Positions 27,370 to 36,996 of a stretch of DNA of 64,000 nucleotides are shown in pieces. Source of the DNA: Ahrensia sp. (GTDB taxonomy: Bacteria > Pseudomonadota > Alphaproteobacteria > Rhizobiales > Rhizobiaceae). The notes under the pieces were generated by a model that worked only from the letters and a program-made list of their open reading frames with translations, had not been told where the DNA came from and ran no database searches. The position numbers and the translations under genes were made by a program. Location: assembly GCA_028817895.1 (NCBI GenBank), contig JAPPOQ010000032.1:1-64000 (forward strand), given 5' to 3'. Every line of letters starts with the position of its first letter. Within the stretch, counting starts at the first letter, position 1.

Positions 27370-28128
27370 CTATTCTTGGGCCAGATGATCGGGTGTTTCC
27401 CAAGCCAAATGTTGCCCGGAATCGAGCGCAATCATCTGCCCGGTTACGGATCGTGCTTCAGCGAAATACAGGATCGTTTTGGCGAATTCGCCGAGATCGG
27501 GCGTTCGCTTCAGGATCGTTGCATCAACCTGCTGCTGAAAACTCTCCTGGCTTTGACGGGAGCTCGGCAAAGTGGGGCCGGGGCCGATGGCATTGACCCG
27601 CAATTTGGGCCCGAAGGCCTGCGCCATGGTGCGGGTGGCTGTCCACAACGCGCTTTTTGACAGCGTGTAAGAGGGAAATTTCGGCGTCACCTTCAAAACA
27701 CGCTGATCGATGATGTTGACGACCAGACCTTCTGCATCATCCGGCAATTGCTCGTACAGAGCGGACGTCAGTACGGCGGGTGACTTCACGTGAACGGCAA
27801 AATGTGTGTCCCATTTGGCTTCATCGGACACATCAAATCCATCATCTACGAAAGTCGAAGCATTGTTGACGAGAATGCCGATGGTCCCAAGTGCGTCTGT
27901 GGCCTTGCCCATTAGTGCGCGCACGGCTTCGGTATTGGCCAGATTGGCCCCGACAGAGGCGGCGCGGCCGCCATTGGCATCAATCTGCGCCACCAGTTCG
28001 TCTGCGGCTCCTTGCGAGGAATTGAAGTGCACGGCAACGGCGTAGCCTGCTTCGGCCATGGCAAGGCAAATGGAACGTCCGACGCGTTGTGCACCGCCGG
28101 TAACAAGTACGGTTTTGGGAAGGCCCAT
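27370..28128 (-). CDS. SDR-family oxidoreductase, pteridine-reductase-like
   Basis: 252-residue short-chain dehydrogenase. Cofactor motif [15 protein letters not shown] (LVNNAST) and the catalytic YTLSK (YxxxK) are present. The GAQRVG form and the early VHFNSS are typical of pteridine and dihydromonapterin reductases (PTR1, FolM) rather than of ordinary SDRs, so an activity on pterins is the best guess. folE is 10 kb away on the same strand but not in the same operon. It lies 9 bp after the exchanger gene and 32 bp before uvrC. Confidence 0.85.
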   Translation of the reverse strand: MGLPKTVLVTGGAQRVGRSICLAMAEAGYAVAVHFNSSQGAADELVAQIDANGGRAASVGANLANTEAVRALMGKATDALGTIGILVNNASTFVDDGFDVSDEAKWDTHFAVHVKSPAVLTSALYEQLPDDAEGLVVNIIDQRVLKVTPKFPSYTLSKSALWTATRTMAQAFGPKLRVNAIGPGPTLPSSRQSQESFQQQVDATILKRTPDLGEFAKTILYFAEARSVTGQMIALDSGQHLAWETPDHLAQE

Positions 28129-28137
28129 GGGTAGTCT

Positions 28138-29082
28138 CTACATGGCAACGGTCGCGACGACATAGCACAGATAGGCGGTCGTCAGAAGCAGACCCAGCAA
28201 GCGTCCAATGGTCACGCCCGCAAGGACCACAATGAGAAGGAACCCGGTCACCGCAGCCATGACCCACATGTCGAAACTGACAATGTGAGAACCGGCTTCA
28301 ACGGTCGCGACGAGCGTGGTGATGCCCATAATGGCTGCAATGTTGAACAGGTTTGAGCCGATCACATTGCCGATTGCCACGGAGGATGACTGATTGCGCG
28401 TTGCCATGATGCCTGTCGCAAGCTCCGGCAATGAAGTGCCGATGGCGACGACGGTGAGACCGATAACGTCTTCGGACACCGACCATTTCTTGGCGATCTC
28501 AACAGCGGCATCAACCGTTACCTGGGCGCCGATGGGCAAGGCGATCAAACCACCGATCATCAGGGCCGCAATCATCGAGCCGCGGGTCGGCACGTTGTCG
28601 ACTTCTTCCTCGAACGCTTCGGCCGTGCCGCGTTTGGCGATCTGGATTTTGTAGTATTGCAAGCCCAGAAAGGCGACGAGACAAGTAACCAGTGCAAGCC
28701 CGTCCATCCAGTCGATGGGGCCATTCCACATCATCACCATGAACATGGCGGTCAATCCGACCAAAAAAAAGGATGTGGTCTTGACATCGTTCTTGGGGCT
28801 GACGATGGGTGCGATCATGGCGGGAATGCCCAGAACCAGCAGAACATTGGCAATGTTGGAACCGACAACGTTGCCGACGGCGAGTCCGCCAAAGCCCTGC
28901 CATGCGGCATCTATCGAAATGACCAACTCAGGTGCGGACGTGCCCAGCGCAACGATAGTGAGCCCGATGATGATTGCAGGAATTGCAAGCTTGTCGGCTA
29001 GACCAACGGCCCCACGGACCAGCCAGTCCCCGCCCAAAAAGAGCAGGCCGAGGCCACCGGCCAAGAGAAAGTAGACCGCCAT
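28138..29082 (-). CDS. Calcium/sodium antiporter, CaCA family
   Basis: 314-residue inner-membrane exchanger of the YrbG/NCX type, about ten helices. The two inverted alpha-repeats are obvious: IGLTIVALGTSAPEL with GNVVGSNIANVL, and IGLTVVAIGTSLPEL with GNVIGSNLFNIA. The acidic ion-binding residues (the Glu of SAPEL and SLPEL) are kept. A charged cytoplasmic loop (EEEVDNVPTRG) joins the halves. It heads a transcript with the SDR gene and uvrC. Confidence 0.93.
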   Translation of the reverse strand: MAVYFLLAGGLGLLFLGGDWLVRGAVGLADKLAIPAIIIGLTIVALGTSAPELVISIDAAWQGFGGLAVGNVVGSNIANVLLVLGIPAMIAPIVSPKNDVKTTSFFLVGLTAMFMVMMWNGPIDWMDGLALVTCLVAFLGLQYYKIQIAKRGTAEAFEEEVDNVPTRGSMIAALMIGGLIALPIGAQVTVDAAVEIAKKWSVSEDVIGLTVVAIGTSLPELATGIMATRNQSSSVAIGNVIGSNLFNIAAIMGITTLVATVEAGSHIVSFDMWVMAAVTGFLLIVVLAGVTIGRLLGLLLTTAYLCYVVATVAM

Positions 29083-29138
29083 TCAACGTGTTGTCCCGCA
29101 GAGCATTGCCACCCCATGTGGAGCGGCGTGGCATGAAG

Positions 29139-29735
29139 TCAAGCGCGCGGCAACAGTTCTGCTAGTTCCGGATGCGCTTTGGCGAAGTCAGCAGCGAAAC
29201 TGACGAGACGATCGCGCCCGTTCTCCCATTTTCCGGCAAATCTCAATTCAAGATAGCCCAGCGTTGCGGCGAGCGCGATAGAACCCGCATGGAGGTCGGC
29301 GCCCAATGGAGGCAGGTCAGATGCGGCTTCGTCGAGACCGCGTTCAGCTTTGCCCCAAAGCCTGTCGATCCAGGGCTGGTGCACGATGTCACCCGGGCGG
29401 AAACGACCCTCATACATGATGCCCACAGCACAATCGCAGATCCCGTCACTCAGGGCCTCCATGCGCTCCGCAATCATGCGGTCAGGATCTGGAACCGGGA
29501 ACAGCTTGCCGCCGGAAATCCGGTCACCGTAGCGGGTGATGGAGCGGCTGTCGAACAGACCTGTTCCGTCATCAAGAACCAGACAGGGAATCTTCGACAG
29601 AGGATTGGCTTCGTCGAGCGCCGGATCGCCATTGGTTGCATCAACGCTGACAATCTGAAAGTCGAGCCCGGCAAAGCGAAGCGCCATGGCCGCTTTCGCG
29701 ACAAAAGGGGATGCGGCCGCGGACAGCAGCTTCAT
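29139..29735 (-). CDS. Glutathione S-transferase family protein
   Basis: 198 residues from ATG 29735 (MKLLSAAASPFVAK), with AGGAGA at ideal spacing. Thioredoxin-like N-terminal domain (about 1-80: SPFVAKAAMAL, NPLSKIPCLVL, LFDSRSITRY) and an all-helical C-terminal domain. The Ser at SPF is the likely glutathione-activating residue. The CxxC of glutaredoxins is absent. The long open frame upstream of the chosen start runs through an intergenic stretch and is not conserved-looking. The substrate is unknown. Confidence 0.88.
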   Translation of the reverse strand: MKLLSAAASPFVAKAAMALRFAGLDFQIVSVDATNGDPALDEANPLSKIPCLVLDDGTGLFDSRSITRYGDRISGGKLFPVPDPDRMIAERMEALSDGICDCAVGIMYEGRFRPGDIVHQPWIDRLWGKAERGLDEAASDLPPLGADLHAGSIALAATLGYLELRFAGKWENGRDRLVSFAADFAKAHPELAELLPRA

Positions 29736-29763
29736 GGGAGTTCTCCTCTTGAATGGTGAGGTT

Positions 29764-30240
29764 TCAGTAGTTGATGGCGCGGCAAGACCCGTCAAATTCC
29801 CGCCATCTGTCGTAGCCAGCGAGGCAAAACTCAACATTGTAGCTGGTTCCTGCCAGCCCTTGGCCGCCCTCGATAAGATAAAACAGCGTGGGATGCTTGC
29901 CATTGGTGAGAATGGCGTGCCCCCGGCAATAGCGGCGCGGAATGAGTCGCTCACTCATCGGCGTGTCGAAATAGTCGTCCGTGACGTGGCGTTCAGCAAA
30001 GTCGCTTTCGCCCAAAACGGTGCGTTCCCGCGCGCGCCGGATCTCGGTCAGATGAAAACCACGCTTCCAGGTTTCATCTTCTGCCCAGTTGAAGCGTTTG
30101 ATGACCTGTTTCAGCACTTTCGCATCATGGCACTGGGGAAAGGATGGAAAGCGGATAAGCGGGTCGATCAACGCAGCAGATGCTTTCGCCACGATCAGCG
30201 AGGCGAGAGACGCAAAAAAGAGCGCCACAACAGTCTTCAT
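29764..30240 (-). CDS. Secreted protein of unknown function
   Basis: 158 residues from ATG 30240 (MKTVVALFFASLASLIVAKASA is a clear signal peptide, cleavage after AKASA). The mature part has four cysteines and a Phe/Arg-rich middle (FNWAEDETWKRGFHL). The final part, RYCRGHAILTNGKHPTLFYLI, looks like a strand-rich fold with a catalytic-looking CxGH, but I cannot assign a family. Similar small exported proteins occur in many rhizobia. It is divergent from the molybdopterin oxidoreductase. Confidence 0.75.
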   Translation of the reverse strand: MKTVVALFFASLASLIVAKASAALIDPLIRFPSFPQCHDAKVLKQVIKRFNWAEDETWKRGFHLTEIRRARERTVLGESDFAERHVTDDYFDTPMSERLIPRRYCRGHAILTNGKHPTLFYLIEGGQGLAGTSYNVEFCLAGYDRWREFDGSCRAINY

Positions 30241-30344
30241 TACGGCCTGCGACATTTGACTGAACCCGAAACCTCAATGTGTGTATATCATTGCGCCACC
30301 CGTCATGGCGGGTCAATATTGCGCAGGCATTCTGACCGTTTGGG

Positions 30345-32459
30345 ATGGTGGATGAGTTGAACAAAGCCGTACAAATTGACTGGCAATCGAGTGCTTGTCC
30401 GCATGACTGCCCATCCACCTGCGCGTTGGAAGTGCAGGTGATCGAGGGTGGCGCCATCGGGAAAGTGCGGGGCGCAAGGGCCAACAGCTACACAGATGGC
30501 GTGATTTGCGCGAAGGTCGCCCGCTATGCAGAGCGCGTGAACCATCCCGAGCGGCTTCTGCACCCCAAGGTGCGACGCGGAGCGAAGGGCGAAGGGGAAT
30601 GGGCTTCCATTTCATGGGACGCAGCGCTCGACCTGGCCGCCGAGAAACTGCTCGCAGCGGAGGCGGAATTCGGCTCCGAAACGATCTGGCCCTATTTCTA
30701 TGCCGGAACGATGGGGCTGGTGCAGCGCGATTCCATTCACCGATTGCGCCATGCGAAGCGCTATTCGAACCAGTTTGACACGATCTGCGTGTCGCCAGCC
30801 TATGCGGGGTATGCTGCCGGAACGGGCGCTTTGCGCGGCCCGGACCCGCGCGAGATGGCGGTGTCTGACTGCGTGGTGATCTGGGGCACGAACGCCGTTG
30901 CCACCCAAGTCAATGTGATGACCCATGCCGTGAAGGCGCGCAAGAACCGCGGTGCCAAGATTGTGGTCATCGATATCTATGAGAACGACACGATGAAGCA
31001 GGCTGATCTCGGCCTGTGTCTGAGGCCCGGCACAGACGGTGCGTTGGCTTGCGCTGTGATGCATTGCCTGTTTCGCGATGGTGCTGCGGATCGGGACTAT
31101 CTGGAGAAGTTCACCGATGACCCCGCCGGGCTCGAAGACCATCTTGAGACGCGCGCCCCGCAATGGGCTGCGCAGATAACAGGGCTTTCGATCGATCAGA
31201 TTGAAGCCTTCGCGGCTCTGTTGTGGGAAAGGCCGCGCAGCTTTTTTCGGCTTGGCTATGGCTTCACGCGCAGCCGCAACGGGGCGACCAACATGCATGC
31301 GGCAAGCTGCATCGCAGCTGTGCTCGGAGCCTGGCAATATGAAGGCGGCGGCGCCTTTCACACCAATTCGCAGATTTTTGCTCTCGATGGCAGTACGATT
31401 CAGGGTGCGCATCTGGCGGATGAGCGCGTGCGCTGGCTCGATCAGTCGAAGATCGGCAGGGTGCTGACAGGTGACCGGGAAGCTTTGCAGCATGGGCCAC
31501 CGGTAACCGCGTTGTTTGTCCAAAACACCAATCCGGTCTGTATCGCGCCGGAACAGACGTTGGTGAAGCGAGGTTTTGGGCGTGATGATCTGTTCACGAT
31601 CGTGCATGAGCAATTCATGACCGAAACGGCAGAACTGGCCGATCTGCTGCTTCCAGCCACCATGTTCGTGGAGCATGACGATATCTATCGCGGCGGCGGC
31701 CACCAGCACATCATGCTGGGGCCAAAACTGGTTGAGGGGCCGGGGGAAACGCGCCCCAATCATTTTGTGATTGAGGAGTTGGCAAAGCGTTTGGGCGTTG
31801 CCGACCAGCCCGGCTTTGGAATGAGCGAGAATGATCTAATCGATGACATGCTGCGCAGGAGCGGTCGGGGCACTTTGGAGAAATTGCGCGACAACCGCTG
31901 GATCGATTGCCAACCAGACTTTGAAACCAGCCACTATGTGGACGGATTTGCGCATGCGGATGGCAAGTTTCATTTCCGTGCCGATTGGACGGCGGGATGG
32001 GCCGTGCGTCCGCCGGACTCGGTCGGGTTGCTTGGCCCACACGCTTCGGCTCCAACTTTTCCCGATCACTGGCAGGTGATCGAGGAAGCGGATGAGCAAC
32101 ATCCTTACCGCCTTGCGACTTCGCCCTCGCGGTCTTTTCTGAATTCCACCTTCAACCGCCAGCCTGGTTCCATGAGGCGGGAAGGGCGTCCGACCGTCAA
32201 AATGCATCCGAGCGATGCGCGAACCGAAGGCATAAAACAGGATGACAAAGTTGCCCTTTCAAACGAACGTGGCCGTGTAATCCTTCACGTGACCCTGTTT
32301 GATGGTGTGCAACCTGGCGTGCTGATTGCGGAAGGTCTTCATCGCAATGATGCCCATGAGAATGGCTGTGGCATCAACACTTTAACGAGTGCTGACAGTG
32401 TTGCACCCCATGGTGGCGCCGCTTTGCATGACACCAGGGTGGCCATCGAGAGGCTGTGA
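30345..32459 (+). CDS. Molybdopterin oxidoreductase (formate dehydrogenase/nitrate reductase superfamily)
   Basis: 704-residue bis-MGD enzyme of the DMSO reductase superfamily. The N-terminal [4Fe-4S] site is complete: CPHDCPSTC at 18-26 and a fourth Cys at about 55 (VICAKVARY). Middle domains carry the MGD-binding pieces WGTNAVATQ and YGFTRSRNG; the molydop-binding domain is C-terminal. There is no Tat signal, so it is cytoplasmic. The Mo ligand is not obvious; DTICVSPAYAGY is the relevant region. No small Fe-S or membrane subunit is adjacent, so its redox partner and substrate are unknown. Confidence 0.88.
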   Translation: MVDELNKAVQIDWQSSACPHDCPSTCALEVQVIEGGAIGKVRGARANSYTDGVICAKVARYAERVNHPERLLHPKVRRGAKGEGEWASISWDAALDLAAEKLLAAEAEFGSETIWPYFYAGTMGLVQRDSIHRLRHAKRYSNQFDTICVSPAYAGYAAGTGALRGPDPREMAVSDCVVIWGTNAVATQVNVMTHAVKARKNRGAKIVVIDIYENDTMKQADLGLCLRPGTDGALACAVMHCLFRDGAADRDYLEKFTDDPAGLEDHLETRAPQWAAQITGLSIDQIEAFAALLWERPRSFFRLGYGFTRSRNGATNMHAASCIAAVLGAWQYEGGGAFHTNSQIFALDGSTIQGAHLADERVRWLDQSKIGRVLTGDREALQHGPPVTALFVQNTNPVCIAPEQTLVKRGFGRDDLFTIVHEQFMTETAELADLLLPATMFVEHDDIYRGGGHQHIMLGPKLVEGPGETRPNHFVIEELAKRLGVADQPGFGMSENDLIDDMLRRSGRGTLEKLRDNRWIDCQPDFETSHYVDGFAHADGKFHFRADWTAGWAVRPPDSVGLLGPHASAPTFPDHWQVIEEADEQHPYRLATSPSRSFLNSTFNRQPGSMRREGRPTVKMHPSDARTEGIKQDDKVALSNERGRVILHVTLFDGVQPGVLIAEGLHRNDAHENGCGINTLTSADSVAPHGGAALHDTRVAIERL

Positions 32460-32528
32460 CCCTGTTTCGCGCGGCGCTGCTGCCAGTTGCGATTGACCGA
32501 ACCGGCGATGTGGTTACAAGGACCGCCG

Positions 32529-33656
32529 ATGAGCGATGCTGCCCTCAAAATCAAGAATGACGAAGACTGGGGAACGCCCAATACGGCGGGCGTGTCCATT
32601 GCGTCCGATCTGACCTTTGAGGAAGTCGGCTTTAAGGTGGGTGACGCCGAAATTGTCAAAGGCGTGTCGATCTTTGCCCCTTCCGGTTCGGTAACCTGTT
32701 TGCTCGGTCCCTCCGGTTCGGGAAAATCGACCCTGCTGCGCATCGCGGCGGGGATGGAGCGGCCCAGTGAAGGACGTGTGCTGAAAGACAGCAAAGAGCT
32801 TTGCGGGCCGTCACGATTTGTTCAGCCGGAGCATCGGGGCATCGGGATCGTTTTTCAGGATTATGCTCTGTTTCCGCATCTGACTATCGGGCAGAATGCA
32901 GCGTTTGGTCTTGCGCATTTGAGACGGGCGCAGAGACTCCCGCATGCAAGACATATGTTGCAGCGGGTGGGGCTTGATCATCGCTTCGATTCCTATCCGC
33001 ATCAGCTATCGGGCGGCGAGCAGCAGCGCGTCGCTCTGGCCCGCGCATTGGCGCCGCGTCCGGGCGTGTTGCTGATGGATGAACCCTTTTCAGGCCTCGA
33101 CTCTCGGTTGCGAGACACGATGCGCGAGCAGACGCTTGGCATTCTGCGCGAAACGCGAGCCACCTCCATCATTGTCACCCATGATGCCGAGGAAGCCTTG
33201 CGGATGGGGGACCAGATCGTTTTGCTGCGCGATGGCAAGGTTGAGCAAGCCGGTACGGGTCGCGATCTTTATTTCCGGCCCAAAACACTGTTCGCAGCCG
33301 GGTTTTTCTCCGAACTGAACCGTTTCGAAGGCAAAGTTGAAGCGGGCAGGGTGGTCACTCCGCTCGGGCCGGTGCCGATCAATGGGGTTTCAAGCGGTGC
33401 GCCTGCAGTGGCGGCCATTCGTGTGAATGCGATTTCGATTTCCGCTGAACTCGACAAGCAGGCGCGCGCAACAGGTCGTGTGCTCTCAGCCCGTTTCGCG
33501 GGGGATCACGATATTCTCCAGATTGGCGTTCACGGCCATGAGATGCCCATTCGCGTGCGAATTCCGGCCGGAAGTCTTGGAAGCGAGGCTTTGAATGGCC
33601 AATGCGATGTGTTCCTGAACCCAAAGCTCAATGGCAGCTTCGCCTTTGCAGCCTAA
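32529..33656 (+). CDS. Orphan ABC transporter ATPase, FbpC/PotA type
   Basis: 375-residue ABC ATPase from ATG 32529. Walker A LLGPSGSGKST, Q-loop FQDYALFPH, signature LSGGEQQRVALARAL, Walker B LLMDEPFSGLD, H-loop IIVTHDAEEAL. The last about 100 residues form TOBE-like domains, as in iron(III), molybdate or polyamine importers of the CUT1/FbpC class. No permease or binding-protein gene is near, so it must partner proteins encoded elsewhere. It follows the molybdopterin enzyme by about 70 bp and may be cotranscribed. Confidence 0.88.
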   Translation: MSDAALKIKNDEDWGTPNTAGVSIASDLTFEEVGFKVGDAEIVKGVSIFAPSGSVTCLLGPSGSGKSTLLRIAAGMERPSEGRVLKDSKELCGPSRFVQPEHRGIGIVFQDYALFPHLTIGQNAAFGLAHLRRAQRLPHARHMLQRVGLDHRFDSYPHQLSGGEQQRVALARALAPRPGVLLMDEPFSGLDSRLRDTMREQTLGILRETRATSIIVTHDAEEALRMGDQIVLLRDGKVEQAGTGRDLYFRPKTLFAAGFFSELNRFEGKVEAGRVVTPLGPVPINGVSSGAPAVAAIRVNAISISAELDKQARATGRVLSARFAGDHDILQIGVHGHEMPIRVRIPAGSLGSEALNGQCDVFLNPKLNGSFAFAA

Positions 33657-33739
33657 GTACGAGCTTCGGCGTGTTGCGCCTTCCACAATAAAGCCACGCT
33701 TGTCGCGTTAACCATTGTCACGGCGCGACGAAAGGTGTG

Positions 33740-33768
33740 TTGCGGGCGCGCAAAACAATGGGCTAGAT
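33740..33768 (+). promoter_or_regulatory. Possible sigma-70 promoter of the tat operon
   Basis: TTGCGG (33740-33745), a 17-base spacer, then CTAGAT (33763-33768), 54 bases before the tatA start. Half-consensus only. Confidence 0.35.
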
Positions 33769-33822
33769 TAGCTTTAACTTATCAAGGCATTTCCGCCTGC
33801 GGGCGGACAGGGAGCACGCGTT

Positions 33823-34044
33823 ATGGGACAGATCGGTATTTGGCAGATCTTGATCGTGGCTGTCGTCGTTATTCTTCTATTCGGTCGTGGCAAAATTTCC
33901 GACCTAATGGGTGATGTTGCCAAGGGCATCACGTCGTTCAAGAAGGGCTTGAACGACAAGGAAGAAGATGCGGCAAAGATCGACGACAAAAGCGATAAGG
34001 TGGTGGATTCCACCATTCACGAAAAGTCGAAAACGACATCCTGA
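33823..34044 (+). CDS. tatA: Twin-arginine translocase subunit TatA
   Basis: 73 residues. One N-terminal membrane helix (about 6-21), then the [16 protein letters not shown] hinge and amphipathic helix that define TatA, then a charged tail ([14 protein letters not shown]). TatA oligomerises to form the transport path for folded proteins recognised by TatBC. GGGAG lies upstream at good spacing. It leads a tatA-tatB-tatC operon. Confidence 0.95.
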   Translation: MGQIGIWQILIVAVVVILLFGRGKISDLMGDVAKGITSFKKGLNDKEEDAAKIDDKSDKVVDSTIHEKSKTTS

Positions 34045-34123
34045 TCGCAGACTATCGCCAGCAGGCAGCGCGCTCATGCGCGTAGCGTGACGCTCATTCA
34101 ATACGTGCCATCGGAGTTTGGCC

Positions 34124-34885
34124 TTGTTCGATATCGGCTGGACCGAAATGATGGTGGTTGCCGTGGTCGCCATATTGTTTGTCGGCCCCAAGGAACTGCC
34201 GGGGATGCTGCGCACATTTGGACGCAGCGTCAAAAAGCTGCGCGCGATGGCAGGCGATTTTCAGCGCCAGTTTGATGACGCACTTAAAGAGGCTGAGCTT
34301 GATGGTGTGAAAGACACCATCAATGAAGTGCGCAACCTCAACCCCGCCAACAAGATCAAAGATCATCTCAACCCGATCAAACAGGATCTGACAGACGCGA
34401 AGGAGCTTGTCGAAGAGGCCGCTGATTTCGATCCGCACTCTTTTTCGGACAGCTATCCATCAAAGGCCGCTTCGAGCAAATCAGACGCTCCAAAGCCCAC
34501 GGCGAATGGCAAATCATCGGATTCGCAGGCCGCCACAAAGGTTGAAAAACCCGCGCCGGCCAAGAAAAGTGCAACCAAAAGAATCGCCGGGAAGCCCACC
34601 GCCAAGAAGGCGTCGGCGACCAAGAGTGCCGCTGCAAAAAGCAAGGCCAAAACAGCCAGCAAATCGAACTCCACCGCCAGGAGCACTGCGTCATCCGCGA
34701 AGTCTGCAACGTCTACCGGTCGGTCTGCGAAGTCCAAGACAACGCCTGCCAAGACTGCACAAGCCAAGGCAAGCACGGCAAAAGCGCCCAAATCCACAAA
34801 GACCGGCACGACCGCGAGAACCAGCGCGAGCGGTGCGCGCAAATCTCGGGCGACAGCCAAAACGGCTGAGAAGGCAGACGGATGA
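34124..34885 (+). CDS. tatB: Twin-arginine translocase subunit TatB, TTG start
   Basis: 253 residues. I choose TTG 34124 because it gives MFDIGWTEMM, the classic TatB N terminus, with CGGAG 7 bases upstream; a TTG two codons earlier would add residues and place the ribosome site too close. Membrane helix (about 6-22, VVAVVAILFVGPKELP), amphipathic helix to about 100, then a tail of about 130 residues almost wholly Ala, Lys, Ser and Thr, resembling histone H1 tails. TatB binds Tat signal peptides with TatC. It overlaps tatC by 4 bases (ATGA). Confidence 0.92.
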   Translation: MFDIGWTEMMVVAVVAILFVGPKELPGMLRTFGRSVKKLRAMAGDFQRQFDDALKEAELDGVKDTINEVRNLNPANKIKDHLNPIKQDLTDAKELVEEAADFDPHSFSDSYPSKAASSKSDAPKPTANGKSSDSQAATKVEKPAPAKKSATKRIAGKPTAKKASATKSAAAKSKAKTASKSNSTARSTASSAKSATSTGRSAKSKTTPAKTAQAKASTAKAPKSTKTGTTARTSASGARKSRATAKTAEKADG

Positions 34886-35661
34886 GCCAGGACGATATCG
34901 ATGGCAGTGCCGCGCCGCTTGTCGATCACCTGATCGAACTGCGCCAACGGCTGATCAAGGCCCTGATCGCCGTCGCGATCGTGTTCGTTATCGCCTTCAT
35001 CTTTGCGGACCGGATCTTTCAGATCCTTGTCATCCCCTATGAACGTGCCGCCGGGGAAGACCAGAACCTGAAGCTCATCTTCACCGCTCCGCAGGAATAT
35101 TTCTTCGCGCAGTTGAAGATCGCGCTGTTCACGGCCTTGTTCGTGGCATTCCCGGTGATCGCCTCGCAGATCTACAAATTTGTGGCTCCAGGGCTCTACA
35201 GAAATGAGCGGCAGGCCTTCTTGCCGTTTCTCGTTGCAACGCCGATCCTGTTTTTCCTCGGCGCATCGCTGGTCTTTTTCGTGGTGATGCCGCTGGCCAT
35301 GACCTTCTTCCTGTCGATGCAGCAGACGGGAAGCGAGGTGACGACGATCGAACTTCTGCCGAAGGTTTCTGAGTATCTCGGCCTGATCATGACGCTGATC
35401 TTCGCCTTTGGGCTCGTCTTCCAGATGCCGGTCGTGATCTCGCTGCTCGCCCGCGCCGGGCTGGTTTCCGAGGCCGGGCTGAAGAGCAAACGCAAATATG
35501 CAGTCGTTTTGACCTTCATCGCCGCCGCCGTGCTCACGCCGCCCGATCCAGTCAGTCAGATCGGTTTGGCGGTGCCGACCTTGCTTCTCTACGAATTGTC
35601 GATATATGCGACCCGGTTGATCGAGCGAAAACGACAGGAACGGGAAGCGGCGACTGCTTGA
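34882..35661 (+). CDS. tatC: Twin-arginine translocase subunit TatC
   Basis: 259-residue inner-membrane protein with six helices; binds the twin-arginine motif. HLIELRQRLIKALIAV near the N terminus carries the conserved Glu and Arg of the signal-binding site, and FEMPVV-like sequence (FQMPVVISLLA) the loop Glu region. The start overlaps the tatB stop. The three Tat genes are followed by serS at 54 bp, the usual rhizobial arrangement. Confidence 0.96.
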   Translation: MSQDDIDGSAAPLVDHLIELRQRLIKALIAVAIVFVIAFIFADRIFQILVIPYERAAGEDQNLKLIFTAPQEYFFAQLKIALFTALFVAFPVIASQIYKFVAPGLYRNERQAFLPFLVATPILFFLGASLVFFVVMPLAMTFFLSMQQTGSEVTTIELLPKVSEYLGLIMTLIFAFGLVFQMPVVISLLARAGLVSEAGLKSKRKYAVVLTFIAAAVLTPPDPVSQIGLAVPTLLLYELSIYATRLIERKRQEREAATA

Positions 35662-35715
35662 CGACACGGGCTCCTTCTGCGGACCCGTTATCCGGCGGGT
35701 CGGTCCTTGGCATAA

Positions 35716-36996
35716 ATGTTCGATATCAGATGGATACGAGAGAACCCCGACAGATTCGATGAGGGCATGGCGGCGCGCGGGCTGGATCCGCAGGCTGCCC
35801 GATTGGTCGCACTCGATGAAGAGCGGCGAAGCCATATCGGCGAGTTGCAGGCAGCGCAGGAAAAGCGCAACCAGGCATCAAAGGCCATCGGCAAGGCCAA
35901 GGCCTCCGGCGACGAGGCCGCTGCGCAGGCGGCAATCGATGAAGTCGCAAAGCTCAAGAGCTTTCTTCAAAACGGCGAGGAACGCGGCCGCGAATTGGAT
36001 TCTGCGCTGCGCAGAGCGTTGGCGGAGCTTCCCAATCTGCCAGCCGAAGACGTGCCCGCCGGAGCGGATGAATCCGATAATGTCGAGTTGCGCGTGGTGG
36101 GTGAGAAGCCCGATTTCTCGTTTGAACCGAAGGAGCATTACGATCTGGGCGAAGCGCTCGGTCAGATGGACTTCGAGACTGCGGCAAAGCTGTCTGGCAG
36201 CCGCTTCGTGCTGCTCAATCGTGACCTTGCGCGTCTCGAACGTGCGCTTGGCCAATTCATGCTCAATTTGCACACGCAAGAGCATGACTATCACGAGGTC
36301 AATCCGCCCGTCCTGGTTCGCGAGGAGATCCTTTTTGGCACCGGGAACCTACCGAAGTTTGCCGATGATCTGTTTCACACGGATGATGATCGCTGGTTGA
36401 TCCCAACTGCTGAAGCGCCGCTCACCAATCTTGTGCGGGAGAGCATCCTCACTCATGACTATTTGCCCCGCAGATACACGGCGTTGACCAATTGTTTCCG
36501 GGCCGAAGCCGGTTCGGCCGGTCGCGACACACGTGGCATGCTGCGCCAGCACCAGTTTTCCAAGGTCGAACTCGTTTCCATCACCGATGAGGAAAGTTCG
36601 AATGCCGAGCATGATCGCATGCTCGCCTGCGCTGAAGAGGTTCTGAAGCGGTTGGGCCTGCATTACCGAGTCGTCACTTTGTGCAGTGGCGATATGGGGT
36701 TTTCGGCACGCAAGACCTATGACATCGAGGTCTGGTTGCCGGGACAGAATGCCTATCGCGAGATATCCAGCTGCTCCAATTGCGGAGACTTTCAGGCGCG
36801 GCGCATGGATGCGCGCTACCGTCTCGAGAGCGAGAAACAAACGCGCTTTGTCCACACATTGAACGGATCCGGCATTGCGGTCGGACGGGCCTTGATCGCG
36901 GTGATGGAAAACTATCAAAATGCAGATGGATCGATCCGCATTCCGCAAGCGCTGACCACGTTGATGGGTGGACAAACGGTGATTCAATCTCGCTGA
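35716..36996 (+). CDS. serS: Seryl-tRNA synthetase
   Basis: Class II synthetase for tRNA-Ser. 426 residues. The N-terminal antiparallel coiled-coil arm (about 30-100) that reads the long variable arm of tRNA-Ser is seen as Glu/Ala/Lys-rich sequence. Motif 2 is [17 protein letters not shown] with HQFSKVE; motif 3 is [18 protein letters not shown]. Also charges selenocysteine tRNA where present. The stop overlaps the surE start (TGATG). Confidence 0.97.
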   Translation: MFDIRWIRENPDRFDEGMAARGLDPQAARLVALDEERRSHIGELQAAQEKRNQASKAIGKAKASGDEAAAQAAIDEVAKLKSFLQNGEERGRELDSALRRALAELPNLPAEDVPAGADESDNVELRVVGEKPDFSFEPKEHYDLGEALGQMDFETAAKLSGSRFVLLNRDLARLERALGQFMLNLHTQEHDYHEVNPPVLVREEILFGTGNLPKFADDLFHTDDDRWLIPTAEAPLTNLVRESILTHDYLPRRYTALTNCFRAEAGSAGRDTRGMLRQHQFSKVELVSITDEESSNAEHDRMLACAEEVLKRLGLHYRVVTLCSGDMGFSARKTYDIEVWLPGQNAYREISSCSNCGDFQARRMDARYRLESEKQTRFVHTLNGSGIAVGRALIAVMENYQNADGSIRIPQALTTLMGGQTVIQSR

